64,000 nucleotides of DNA, from the NCBI GenBank assembly GCA_017414505.1, contig JAFQLQ010000022.1, positions 62,001-126,000 of the forward strand, in the 5' to 3' direction. The stretch's first letter is position 1; every line of letters starts with the position of its first letter. The translations under genes were made by a program, and so were the position numbers. This document shows positions 16,477 to 24,472 of the stretch, piece after piece. Below the pieces are notes generated by a model that searched no databases, had not been told where the DNA came from, and was given only the letters and a program-made list of their open reading frames with translations. This stretch comes from Clostridia bacterium. GTDB taxonomy: Bacteria; Bacillota; Clostridia; UMGS1840; HGM11507.

Positions 16477-17922
16477 ATGATAGAAAGAAAAAATAAAAGA
16501 ACTGCAAAAATTGGTGTTTTTGCAGTCGCCCACGCCACGTACTGGGATCAGTTTGAAGGGCTGTATGATAATATAATGTCCTATCACGCTGAACTTCTTA
16601 AAAAAACAGAAGCAAACGAAGTTGAAGTTATTGATTTTGGAATGATTGATTCAAGCGAAAAAGCATATGCGGCAGTTCCTGAAATTCTTGCGGCAAATGT
16701 GGATGTACTTTTCTGCAATATGGTTACCTATGCAACTTCATCGGTTTTTGCACCCATTATGCGAGATGTTAACAAACCGATGGTGCTTGTTGCTCTGCAG
16801 CCAAGAAAGGCAATGGATTATACAAAGGCAAATACTTTTATGCAGCTTGAAAACGATAATATATGTTCTGTGCCGGAATTTATGGGAGTTGCGGTGCGTC
16901 TTGGAAAAAAAGTGAATGATGTTATCATCGGCACTCTTTATGAAGATGAAGAAGCAGACAAAGAAATTGCAGAATGGTGCGATATCGCTAAGGTTCTTCA
17001 CGATTTGAACGGTGCAAGAATCGGACTTATGGGGCACGTTCTGGAGGCAATGTATGATATGCACGCTGATCCTACAGCGGCTTCAAAGGCTTTCGGTGTT
17101 CACGTTCCGCTGCTTGAAATTGATGACCTTGCAGAATTGTTTGATGAAGTAACAGAAGACGAAATTCAGGCAAAAATCAAAATAATCAGGGAAGAATTTG
17201 ACATGCCGGAACCGGAATCCGATCCTATTGCAACGAAGCTTACTGATGCAGATTTGCGACAGTCAGCACATTCTGCGGTTGCACTTGATAAATTTATTGA
17301 AAAATACAATCTTACAGGCCTTGCTTATTATTATGAGGGCAAGGAGGATACTATTCAGAGAAAAGCCGCAACAACTCTTATTGTAGGCAACTCAATTCTT
17401 AATGCTCAGGGAATCCCTATGTGCGGTGAATTTGACCTTAAAACCTGCATTGCAATGCTTATTATGGACAGACTTGATATAGGCGGAAGCTTTGCAGAAT
17501 TTCATCCCTTTGACTTCAAAGAGGATTTTATTCTGGTTGGGCACGATGGCCCGCATCATCTTAAAATTGCAAACGGCAAGCCTGTTTTAAGAAGTCTTAA
17601 AAAATATCACGGAAAGCCCGGAAACGGTGCTTCTGTTGAATTTAAAATCAAAGAAGGCCCTATTACAATGCTCGGTATAACACTTAATGAAAAAGGTGAT
17701 TTCAAGTTTGTAATTGGTGAAGGTTACTCCAAGGAAGGCCCTATTCCGCCCACAGGTAACACCAATACAAGAGGTTTCTTTGAACCTGCAACAAAGAAAT
17801 TTGTTAAAAAATGGGTTATGGAAGGCCCAACTCATCACTACGCACTTGGCGTTGGTCATCACGCAGAAACTATTAAAAAAATTGCCGAAATTTTAAATAT
17901 TGAGTGCGTAATTGTAAAGTAG
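16477..17922 (+). CDS. L-arabinose/L-fucose isomerase-family sugar isomerase
   Basis: A 481-residue cytoplasmic aldose-ketose isomerase. The N-terminus 'KIGVFAVAHATYWDQFEGL' and overall length match the AraA/FucI superfamily. Candidate metal ligands, by spacing comparison with E. coli AraA (E306, E333, H350, H450), are Glu318 in 'CGEFDLK', Glu341 in 'FAEFHPF', His356 in 'VGHDGPHH' and His453 in 'THHYALGVGHH'. The start is the ATG at 16477, six bases after GGAGGA; an in-frame TTG at 16471 abuts that site and is too close. It is co-transcribed with the unknown protein at 17933 (10-bp gap). Divergence from L-arabinose isomerases is high enough that the substrate could be another pentose or deoxyhexose. 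No kinase or aldolase for the product lies nearby. Confidence 0.85.
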   Translation: MIERKNKRTAKIGVFAVAHATYWDQFEGLYDNIMSYHAELLKKTEANEVEVIDFGMIDSSEKAYAAVPEILAANVDVLFCNMVTYATSSVFAPIMRDVNKPMVLVALQPRKAMDYTKANTFMQLENDNICSVPEFMGVAVRLGKKVNDVIIGTLYEDEEADKEIAEWCDIAKVLHDLNGARIGLMGHVLEAMYDMHADPTAASKAFGVHVPLLEIDDLAELFDEVTEDEIQAKIKIIREEFDMPEPESDPIATKLTDADLRQSAHSAVALDKFIEKYNLTGLAYYYEGKEDTIQRKAATTLIVGNSILNAQGIPMCGEFDLKTCIAMLIMDRLDIGGSFAEFHPFDFKEDFILVGHDGPHHLKIANGKPVLRSLKKYHGKPGNGASVEFKIKEGPITMLGITLNEKGDFKFVIGEGYSKEGPIPPTGNTNTRGFFEPATKKFVKKWVMEGPTHHYALGVGHHAETIKKIAEILNIECVIVK

Positions 17923-17932
17923 GTGCAGCTGA

Positions 17933-20341
17933 ATGTTTAAAAGTATAACTCTGGAAATGAGCTTGAAGCCCTTTAAGAAAACCGATTCTGAATATATTAA
18001 AAAAGTTTGTTGTAAGGTTTGGGAGCAATGGAGACCGCTTTTGAAAAATGCAGAAATTATTTCGGTAATGTTCTGGACGGCAGACGGAAGCGAGCTTCTT
18101 GATTACAGAGGAAGTCCTGATGATACCTTTGAATGGTGCTATATGGTTGGCGGTGCAAACAACCGGGAAGACGACCATACAGAAATAGATCCTGACCACG
18201 TTTGTCTTCATTCTACAAATTATAACTATATAGAAAATCCGCCTGTTATGACTTACGGAATACTAAAGGAGATTGTTGATATCTTTAAAAGTACGGGGTC
18301 TGCGATGTTTCCGGGTAAAAAAATCAGAATCGGAACAACCTTTGATCCCGGGCCGGAATTTGCAAAATCATCCTTTAAATATGAACGCCATAACGAAATC
18401 TGTACCGGCAAAGATATGGGGCACAAAAGTATGGTTTGCGCTTATACCGTGCTTAACGGGGATAATGTTCATTATGCGGCATATCCTGATGGAATTCCCG
18501 ACAAAACACCGTTTGGAACTTTCTTCGGCAAACAGACAAACATATTTTTAAAGGATATGGGTTTTGACTATATCTGGCTGTCAAACGGATTCGGTTTCGG
18601 GCGTGAAACCTGGTCTACCGTTGGTGCTGCTTTTGACGGTGAGCATTTTGATTATTCCGTAATGGATGATATAAAAGCAGAGGTTCTTGATTTCTGGAAG
18701 CTGTTCAGAAAAGAATGTCCGGATTATCCTGTGGAAACAAGAGGAACAAATATGTCTATGGGCATTGATTTTTCTACCGACGGTGTACCTCTTAAGGAAA
18801 TTTACGAGGGTGGATTCAATCTGCTTCCTCCGCCTAACTCTCCGTGGGCGGCATTAAACGGAGAGTTTGGGCTGGAGCTTATGGGATATATGTCACGAAT
18901 TGCGGTTTTATCGCCTGAAAACAAATATCTTTTCAGATTTTATATTCATGATCCCTGGTGGGCAAATTCTCCGTGGTATGACAGATATAACGGTATGCCG
19001 CACGATATTTATCTGCCTATGAGTATTGGAAGAATTGATGAAAACGGAAATGTTCAGCAACCGTCAAATCTTAATTTACTGTCAATTGACAATTCTTTTG
19101 GTGATTTGCCGTATTCCTGTGTAAATGAACCGATTCCGCATTTAATTAAAGCGGCAAAGGAATCACCTGATGAAGCTTCGCCTGTGGTGTGGGTTTATCC
19201 CTTTTTGGAATATTCTCATTGCAGAAGCGAGCAGGAAGCAAAGGAAATGTTTTTTGGCGATTGGTACATAAGAGGGGCAATAAACAACGGTTTACCTCTT
19301 TCTTCCGTAACATCAACCTCGGATTTTGTAAAACAGAACAAGGAAATTTACAAGGCTTCGGTTATTGTAACTCCTGTGCCGAAAGCAGGTACTGAATTTG
19401 AAAAAGAAATTCTTTCTTATGCGGAAAAAGGCGGTAAAGTTATTTTTTACGGAAATACCGTTCGTGCAAGTGAAAGCTTCAGAAAGCTTGCAGGAATTGA
19501 ACAGAGCAATGAAATTTCTGGTATTCTTAATATTAAAATTGATAAAGAAAATTGTGGAAAAATTTGTCACACACCGCTTGTTTGCGGAGGTGGAATAAAT
19601 ACCGTTTGCGAAAAAGGTGAAGTTTTTGCAAAAATAGGCGAAAAGGCTGTTGGAATTAAAAACAATAATATTGTATGGTTAAGAGGAACAGTTTCCGCTG
19701 ATTTTAAAAAGGGGAATCAGCTTCTTGTTCCGCATAATCCCAATGCGTATTTTATTGGTGAAACTCTTATGCTTAAAGCATTGGGAATGTTGGGAATGAA
19801 AGTTGAGTTTGAAAATCCCGAAAAAACAAAAAATCCGGTTATTATGCTTCACAGACATAATAATGCGTATATGTTTTCAGCTTTTCTGCCGTCAACAACA
19901 GTAAAAACAAAAATGTTGTTTCCTTACGGCGCCCCGGTGCTTGACGGTTACGATACAAGACTTGAAAACGGTTATGCAACATACAATTTTCCGAAAGCAG
20001 AGCACAGAGAAATTCGTGCTTTTGTAGAGCAGGAAAACGGAATTGTAAGCTGCAGAGAGTTTCCGCCCGTAAGCGCATTTATGAGAAGAAGAGTGAGAAT
20101 TTCAGGGCTTAAAAATGCAACTGTAAGATTTCTTGGGGAAAGCTATTGCAAGAATAATTTAGAGGTTGTGGTTAATTCATTTGAAGATTATCATATTGTG
20201 AGTGAAAAATTTGAGGGTGAACACAAGGTTATTGACGGAATAAGCTTTTATGAGGCAAGAAATATAACGGGAGAAATTGTGTTTTCCATGCCATTTGAAA
20301 AACCGCTTGAGGAAAGACCTTACAAAATTTATAAACATTAA
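17933..20341 (+). CDS. Uncharacterised 802-residue protein, possibly a glycoside hydrolase
   Basis: Cytoplasmic (no signal peptide), and a family I do not recognise. The first ~450 residues look like an (alpha/beta)8 barrel: alternating strands such as 'KIRIGTTFDPGPEF', 'DYIWLSNGFGFGRETW' and 'PVETRGTNMSMGIDF', and many conserved-looking acidic and aromatic residues ('WAALNGEFGLEL', 'YIHDPWWANSPWYDRY'). A following segment (~480-560: 'ASVIVTPVPKAG', 'YAEKGGKVIFYG') resembles the glutamine-amidotransferase-like domain found after the barrel in GH42-type beta-galactosidases. The end is beta-rich. Tight coupling to the isomerase upstream suggests that it releases or modifies the sugar which the isomerase uses. 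No catalytic pair can be named with confidence. Confidence 0.6.
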   Translation: MFKSITLEMSLKPFKKTDSEYIKKVCCKVWEQWRPLLKNAEIISVMFWTADGSELLDYRGSPDDTFEWCYMVGGANNREDDHTEIDPDHVCLHSTNYNYIENPPVMTYGILKEIVDIFKSTGSAMFPGKKIRIGTTFDPGPEFAKSSFKYERHNEICTGKDMGHKSMVCAYTVLNGDNVHYAAYPDGIPDKTPFGTFFGKQTNIFLKDMGFDYIWLSNGFGFGRETWSTVGAAFDGEHFDYSVMDDIKAEVLDFWKLFRKECPDYPVETRGTNMSMGIDFSTDGVPLKEIYEGGFNLLPPPNSPWAALNGEFGLELMGYMSRIAVLSPENKYLFRFYIHDPWWANSPWYDRYNGMPHDIYLPMSIGRIDENGNVQQPSNLNLLSIDNSFGDLPYSCVNEPIPHLIKAAKESPDEASPVVWVYPFLEYSHCRSEQEAKEMFFGDWYIRGAINNGLPLSSVTSTSDFVKQNKEIYKASVIVTPVPKAGTEFEKEILSYAEKGGKVIFYGNTVRASESFRKLAGIEQSNEISGILNIKIDKENCGKICHTPLVCGGGINTVCEKGEVFAKIGEKAVGIKNNNIVWLRGTVSADFKKGNQLLVPHNPNAYFIGETLMLKALGMLGMKVEFENPEKTKNPVIMLHRHNNAYMFSAFLPSTTVKTKMLFPYGAPVLDGYDTRLENGYATYNFPKAEHREIRAFVEQENGIVSCREFPPVSAFMRRRVRISGLKNATVRFLGESYCKNNLEVVVNSFEDYHIVSEKFEGEHKVIDGISFYEARNITGEIVFSMPFEKPLEERPYKIYKH

Positions 20342-20365
20342 AACAGGCTGAAATCAGCCTGTTTT
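20341..20365. terminator. Rho-independent terminator between convergent genes
   Basis: An 11-bp stem (AAACAGGCTGA / TCAGCCTGTTT) with a minimal AA loop and a T run overlaps the stop of the 802-residue gene. It lies 4 bp from the end of the convergent SGNH gene. Confidence 0.8.
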
Positions 20366-20368
20366 CTG

Positions 20369-20995
20369 CTATTTTATATTTTCAAATGCCTCAAGCCATT
20401 TATCCGCAATTAAACGGTGACCTGCAGGACTTGGGTGAACTCCATCGGGAAGCCAGTAATCGGCAGGTGCAGATTCGCAGGCATTGTTAAAAACTTCCTG
20501 AAGAGGTACAAATGTAAGCTTATATTCCTCACAAAGCTTTTTAACAATTGTACCGCGTTTGGCAACCTCGGTTCTGAAGGTTTCCCAGTTTTCCTCCGTT
20601 GCAGAAGCTTTCAGCACAAACGGCTCCATAAGTATAAACTTAATATCCGGAAGTGCCTTTTTTGTATCTTCAATAAGCATACGGTAAACATTTTCAAATC
20701 GGTCAGCTTCTACACCGTTGTTAGTCGATATCTCGTGCCATACATCGTTAACTCCGATAAGCATACTGAAAACATCCGGCTCCAGATTCCAGCCGTCGGT
20801 TTTTATTCTTGCGTAAATATCAACAATTCTGTTACCGCTGATTCCTCTGTTTTCAAAGGTATATTTTCCGGGGAATTTTGCCCCCAGTTCGGAGGTAACA
20901 AGCATTGCATATCCCTGACCTATGGATAATGTACTGCCTCTTTCACTGTTTCTGCCAACATCGGTAATAGAATCACCCTGAAATAAAATCTTCAT
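20369..20995 (-). CDS. Cytoplasmic SGNH/GDSL hydrolase (probable carbohydrate esterase)
   Basis: A 208-residue SGNH hydrolase with all four blocks: 'FQGDSITD' (Ser9 nucleophile), 'NRGISGNR', 'IGVNDVW', and 'LPDGVHPSPAGH' (Asp184, His187). With no signal peptide it should act inside the cell, probably deacetylating imported oligosaccharides; similar proteins are annotated as rhamnogalacturonan or xylan acetylesterases. AGGAGG ribosome site. It lies 15 bp after the RpiB-like isomerase and shares its promoter at 21694-21722. Esterase class is firm, substrate inferred from context only. Confidence 0.9.
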   Translation of the reverse strand: MKILFQGDSITDVGRNSERGSTLSIGQGYAMLVTSELGAKFPGKYTFENRGISGNRIVDIYARIKTDGWNLEPDVFSMLIGVNDVWHEISTNNGVEADRFENVYRMLIEDTKKALPDIKFILMEPFVLKASATEENWETFRTEVAKRGTIVKKLCEEYKLTFVPLQEVFNNACESAPADYWLPDGVHPSPAGHRLIADKWLEAFENIK

Positions 20996-21010
20996 AGTGA
21001 TACCTCCTAA

Positions 21011-21646
21011 TTACATAATGCTTTTTAAATAATCAGCAATTTCGCTGCATTTGCAGTTAGCAAAGAATAAATCTTTGAATTTAGGGCCTGCAATTGTTTC
21101 TTTTAAGAAATCCTGGTCGATATTTTTAAGAATTGTCATCATATCGTGATGTGTAATCTTTTTAACTTCGTCAAGGATTTTTTTATTTCTCTGTTCGGGA
21201 ACAGCTCTTTCTCTGGGATAGCCAAGTCCCCATTCGCTTACAAACAGTTTTTCAAATACATACTGAAGATTAAGCTCTGCACCCCATCCCCATCCTTTGG
21301 CAAAGGGAAGAGCAATAGCGTTACCGTTGTTAACCTGTGTGAACTGATAAGCGTCTGTGGGATCTACAACGTGTCCGCAAAGAACGTTCGGGAAAGAGTT
21401 TGCTGCAAGCATAGCACCTTCACCTGTACCGCAACCGGTAATAACAAGGTCTGCAGCACCGGAATTGATAAGTATAGCGGTAAGTAATCCAACCTGAACA
21501 TATGTAAGCTGAGCTTCATCTTCTGCAGAATACATACCGTAGTTGAATACTTCGTGACCTAAAGGTTCAACAACGCCTCTTAAAGTTTTTTCAATAATTT
21601 CATTTTTAGCCGCCTGGCTGTTTTCGTTGATTAATGCGATTTTCAT
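21011..21646 (-). CDS. RpiB/LacA/LacB-family sugar-phosphate isomerase
   Basis: A 211-residue cytoplasmic isomerase-like protein. 'MKIALINENSQAAKN' begins a Rossmann-like fold, and 'VITGCGTGEGAMLAAN' matches the active-site glycine loop of the RpiB/LacAB family. 'GHVVDPTDAYQFTQVNNGNAIALP' contains the ligand-contact region. It is longer than typical RpiB (about 150) because of a C-terminal extension (~155-211) seen in a subgroup whose substrate is not known to me. The start is set at 21646, which has a GGAG site; an ATG 45 bases upstream lies close to the -10 box and would lack one. First gene of a leftward pair with the SGNH hydrolase. Confidence 0.85.
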   Translation of the reverse strand: MKIALINENSQAAKNEIIEKTLRGVVEPLGHEVFNYGMYSAEDEAQLTYVQVGLLTAILINSGAADLVITGCGTGEGAMLAANSFPNVLCGHVVDPTDAYQFTQVNNGNAIALPFAKGWGWGAELNLQYVFEKLFVSEWGLGYPRERAVPEQRNKKILDEVKKITHHDMMTILKNIDQDFLKETIAGPKFKDLFFANCKCSEIADYLKSIM

Positions 21647-21693
21647 AATATATCTCCATTCTGCTCTTTTTGAGCTAATATTTTCACACATAT

Positions 21694-21722
21694 ATTATAA
21701 GATATTATCCAAAAATTGTCAA
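21694..21722 (-). promoter_or_regulatory. Consensus promoter for isomerase/SGNH operon
   Basis: On the - strand TTGACA (complement of 21717-21722), a 17-base spacer and TATAAT (complement of 21694-21699): both hexamers match the sigma-A consensus exactly. Confidence 0.8.
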
Positions 21723-21750
21723 CTAAAACAAGCAGGAAATTTTTAGTTGA
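21719..21750. promoter_or_regulatory. Palindromic operator between divergent promoters
   Basis: TCAACTAAAA (21719-21728) and its exact complement TTTTAGTTGA (21741-21750), 12 bases apart. Each arm covers part of a -35 hexamer of one of the two diverging promoters, so a bound dimer would block both the isomerase/SGNH pair and the alpha-galactosidase. The spacing suits a LacI- or GntR-type dimer; no such gene is in the window. Confidence 0.55.
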
Positions 21751-21775
21751 AATGTTGTGAAACTTGTTGTATAAT
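21747..21775 (+). promoter_or_regulatory. Promoter for alpha-galactosidase
   Basis: TTGAAA, a 17-base spacer and TATAAT lie 28 bases before the TTG start at 21803. An in-frame ATG at 21764 sits inside this promoter and so cannot be the initiator. Confidence 0.75.
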
Positions 21776-21802
21776 TATAAAAAAAGACAAGGAGTGATTC
21801 GG

Positions 21803-23974
21803 TTGATAAAATTTGATGAAAAAAACAGAATATTTTATCTTGAAACAAATAATACAAGCTATATTTTCGGATTATTAAAGGATAAACATCCCGTACATAT
21901 ATATTGGGGTTCAAAAATTGCGGAAATTTCATCGTTTGAAGATGCTGTTCCGGTTGATGTAAGAGCATTTTGTACGGTTGATGAGAAAAATCAGATTCCT
22001 GAAGAGACACTTACAATGGAATTTGCCGCACTTGGAACAGATGTGAGAACGCCTTCCTTCCACGCTTTTTACGAGGATGGAACAGGTTTATCCAAGCTTA
22101 GCTACAAAAGCTACAAAATATTTAACGGGAAACCTGCACTTAAAGGTCTTCCCGCAATTTATACTGAAAGCGACAGCGAGGCGCAGACTCTTGAACTGGA
22201 ACTTGCAGACGATTTGAAAGGATTAAGCATTTTTGTGTGTTACAGCGTTCTTCCTCAGTATGACGTTATAACAAAAAGTGTAAGAGTTAAAAATAACGGT
22301 AATGAAAAAATAAAACTGTCAAGAGTTATGAGTTCTACTGTTGATTTTCGCAGTGAGGATTTTGATTTTATTCATTTGGCCGGTGCGTGGGCTACCGAAA
22401 GACATATTTCACGCGAAGCGGTTATGACCGGTATTCAGATGATAGATTCAAAAAGAGGTTCAAGCAGTCATCATCATAATCCTTTCTTTGCGCTTGCTTC
22501 CAAGGGCGCAGATGAGGAAAACGGTAATGTTTACGGATTTTCACTTATGTACAGCGGAAACTTCGTAGCAGGAACCGAAAAAACCTATTATGATATTACA
22601 AGAGCATTTATCGGTATAAATCCGTTTAATTTTGGATGGAATCTTAATCCCGGTGATGAATTTCAGTCTCCGGAAGCAGTTCTCGTATATTCCGATAGGG
22701 GAATAGGGAAAATGAGCAGACTGTTCCATAAAGTTGCAAGAGAAAGAATTTGCAGAGGCAAATACAGAGATGAAATGCGCCCTGTTCTTATTAACAACTG
22801 GGAAGCAACTTACTTTGAGTTCACCGAGAGCGACATTATATCTATTGCTAAGAAAGCAAAAGAAGCCGGAGTTGAACTGATGGTTCTTGATGACGGATGG
22901 TTTGGAAAAAGAGACGGAGGAAATTCTTCACTTGGAGACTGGGTTCCGTATAAAGAAAAATTACCTGACGGAATTGAAGGGCTTGCCGGAAAAATTGAAA
23001 ATATGGGTATGAAATTCGGATTATGGTTTGAGCCGGAAATGATTTCGCCCGACAGTGATTTATACAGAGCACATCCCGACTGGTGTCTGCACGTTAAAGG
23101 CAGAGAAAGAACTCTTGGAAGAAATCAGCTGATACTCGACTTCACAAGAGAAGATGTTCGTGAATATATAAAAAATGCAGTTTGCAGTATTCTTTCAACT
23201 GCACCCGTTTCCTATGTAAAATGGGATTTTAACAGAAATATGTCCGAGGTTGGTTCCGCACTTCTGGATGAAGAGCATCAGTGCGAAGTTTATCACAGAT
23301 ATGTACTTGGTGTATATGAAGTTATGGAACATATTTTAAAAAATCATCCCGATGTACTGTTTGAAGGCTGTTCCGGCGGCGGAGGCAGATTCGACTTAGG
23401 CTGGCTGTATTATATGCCTCAGATCTGGACAAGTGACGATTCCGATGCAATTGAACGTCTTGAAATTCAGGAAGGAACAAGCATGGTGTATCCTGCCTGC
23501 ACTATGGGGGCACACGTAAGCGCAGTTCCCAATCATCAGGTTGGAAGAAATACCCCCTTGAATACAAGAGGGCTTGTAGCTATGAGCGGTCAGTTTGGTT
23601 ATGAGCTTGACCTTGCAAAATTATCCGATGAGGAATTTGAAGAGGTTAAAGAACAGATTAAGCTTTATAAGGAAATAAGAGAAACTGTTCAGCACGGTGA
23701 AATGTACCGCTTGAAATCCCCTCAGAAAGATAATTGTGCGGCATGGGAATATGTAAAAGATGATGATGTTGTACTGTTTTATCACAATATTCTTGCAAGA
23801 GCCAATTCGCCGTATGAAAGAGTAAAGCTTTGCGGTCTTGATGAAAATGCAAAATATAAAGACCTTGAAACCGGTAAAATTTACGGCGGAGATTATCTGA
23901 GTAAATTCGGAATTTACAAAACACACGGCAGTGAATTTACAAGCGAAATTATAAGATTTAAGAAAATACAGTAA
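21803..23974 (+). CDS. Alpha-galactosidase, glycoside hydrolase family GH36
   Basis: A 723-residue cytoplasmic enzyme that hydrolyses terminal alpha-galactosides. It has an N-terminal beta-supersandwich (~1-320), a catalytic barrel (~325-620) and a C-terminal beta domain. Diagnostic motifs are 'VLDDGWFGKRDGG', 'WFEPEMISPDSDLY', 'KWDFNRNM' with the nucleophile Asp475, 'CSGGGGRFDLGWLYYMPQIW', and 'SDDSDAIER' with acid/base Asp545. The spacing matches bacterial GH36 (about 730 residues, retaining). The start is TTG at 21803, eight bases after AAGGAG. It is divergent from the isomerase/SGNH pair across a shared palindrome. The inferred role is trimming galactose from imported oligosaccharides. 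Confidence 0.94.
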   Translation: MIKFDEKNRIFYLETNNTSYIFGLLKDKHPVHIYWGSKIAEISSFEDAVPVDVRAFCTVDEKNQIPEETLTMEFAALGTDVRTPSFHAFYEDGTGLSKLSYKSYKIFNGKPALKGLPAIYTESDSEAQTLELELADDLKGLSIFVCYSVLPQYDVITKSVRVKNNGNEKIKLSRVMSSTVDFRSEDFDFIHLAGAWATERHISREAVMTGIQMIDSKRGSSSHHHNPFFALASKGADEENGNVYGFSLMYSGNFVAGTEKTYYDITRAFIGINPFNFGWNLNPGDEFQSPEAVLVYSDRGIGKMSRLFHKVARERICRGKYRDEMRPVLINNWEATYFEFTESDIISIAKKAKEAGVELMVLDDGWFGKRDGGNSSLGDWVPYKEKLPDGIEGLAGKIENMGMKFGLWFEPEMISPDSDLYRAHPDWCLHVKGRERTLGRNQLILDFTREDVREYIKNAVCSILSTAPVSYVKWDFNRNMSEVGSALLDEEHQCEVYHRYVLGVYEVMEHILKNHPDVLFEGCSGGGGRFDLGWLYYMPQIWTSDDSDAIERLEIQEGTSMVYPACTMGAHVSAVPNHQVGRNTPLNTRGLVAMSGQFGYELDLAKLSDEEFEEVKEQIKLYKEIRETVQHGEMYRLKSPQKDNCAAWEYVKDDDVVLFYHNILARANSPYERVKLCGLDENAKYKDLETGKIYGGDYLSKFGIYKTHGSEFTSEIIRFKKIQ

Positions 23975-24030
23975 AAAAAAGGCGTTGCCTCGATTAGCAA
24001 TATCGCTTGTTGAGACAACGTCTGTTTTTT
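23973..24030. terminator. Hairpin terminator, repeated type
   Basis: A-run, GGCGTTGCCTC..., inner loop, ...GAGACAACGTC, T-run. Closely related in sequence to the hairpin at 57306-57358. It ends the alpha-galactosidase transcript and lies next to the convergent remnant. Confidence 0.7.
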
Positions 24031-24364
24031 ATTTATCCAGTATCATAGAAGGACGAAGCGCTACAAAATAATAATCGTAATTATCGGGATATTTACCCAT
24101 CATACTGTCAAGTGTTTTTCTCGCGTTTTCAACTATTGTTCCATTGTTTAAATCAAGAAGTCCTTCATCGTAAAATACTTCGTTGCATATATCAGAATAT
24201 GTTTCTCCGGGAAGAAATTTTTCTTTTACGCTTCGGTTTCGGTTGATGTGACCGTCGTCATACTGAACACGATAGCCTATTAAAGCATAAGCTTCGGCAG
24301 TTCCTGCAACTGCACCCTGCTCTTTTGTAAGATTTGTTGATTTTTCTTTAAAATGGTTAAGGAA
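24029..24364 (-). pseudogene. Start-less open-frame remnant, unknown family
   Basis: Leftward frame of 111 codons plus stop, beginning 'FLNHFKEKSTNLTKEQGA' and ending 'YYFVALRPSMILDK'. It is bounded upstream by an in-frame stop (24365-24367) and contains no ATG, GTG or TTG until two adjacent Met codons near its end, so it cannot be expressed as it stands. The composition looks like genuine protein ('YALIGYRVQYDDGHINRN', 'LLDLNNGTIVENA'), suggesting the 3' end of a gene whose front was lost. I do not recognise the family. It fills the gap between the galactosidase and the regulator cluster. Confidence 0.5.
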
Positions 24365-24370
24365 TTAATA

Positions 24371-24399
24371 TTGACAATTGAAAAATTATACAATATAAT
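24371..24399 (+). promoter_or_regulatory. Perfect consensus promoter for regulator cluster
   Basis: TTGACA (24371-24376), exactly 17 bases, TATAAT (24394-24399), about 75 bases before the AraC start at 24473. This predicts strong transcription unless an activator or repressor site is superimposed. Confidence 0.8.
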
Positions 24400-24472
24400 T
24401 ATTATAAAGTAAAAAATAAGCTTTTTCTTGCCAATAATTGCTTATTTTGTGTCAAAAAATGAGGTTGGTATT

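Noticed and set aside
21764..21802. ATG at 21764 as start of the alpha-galactosidase
   Set aside because: It lies within the promoter (between -35 and -10); the TTG at 21803 has AAGGAG and fits the family N-terminus.
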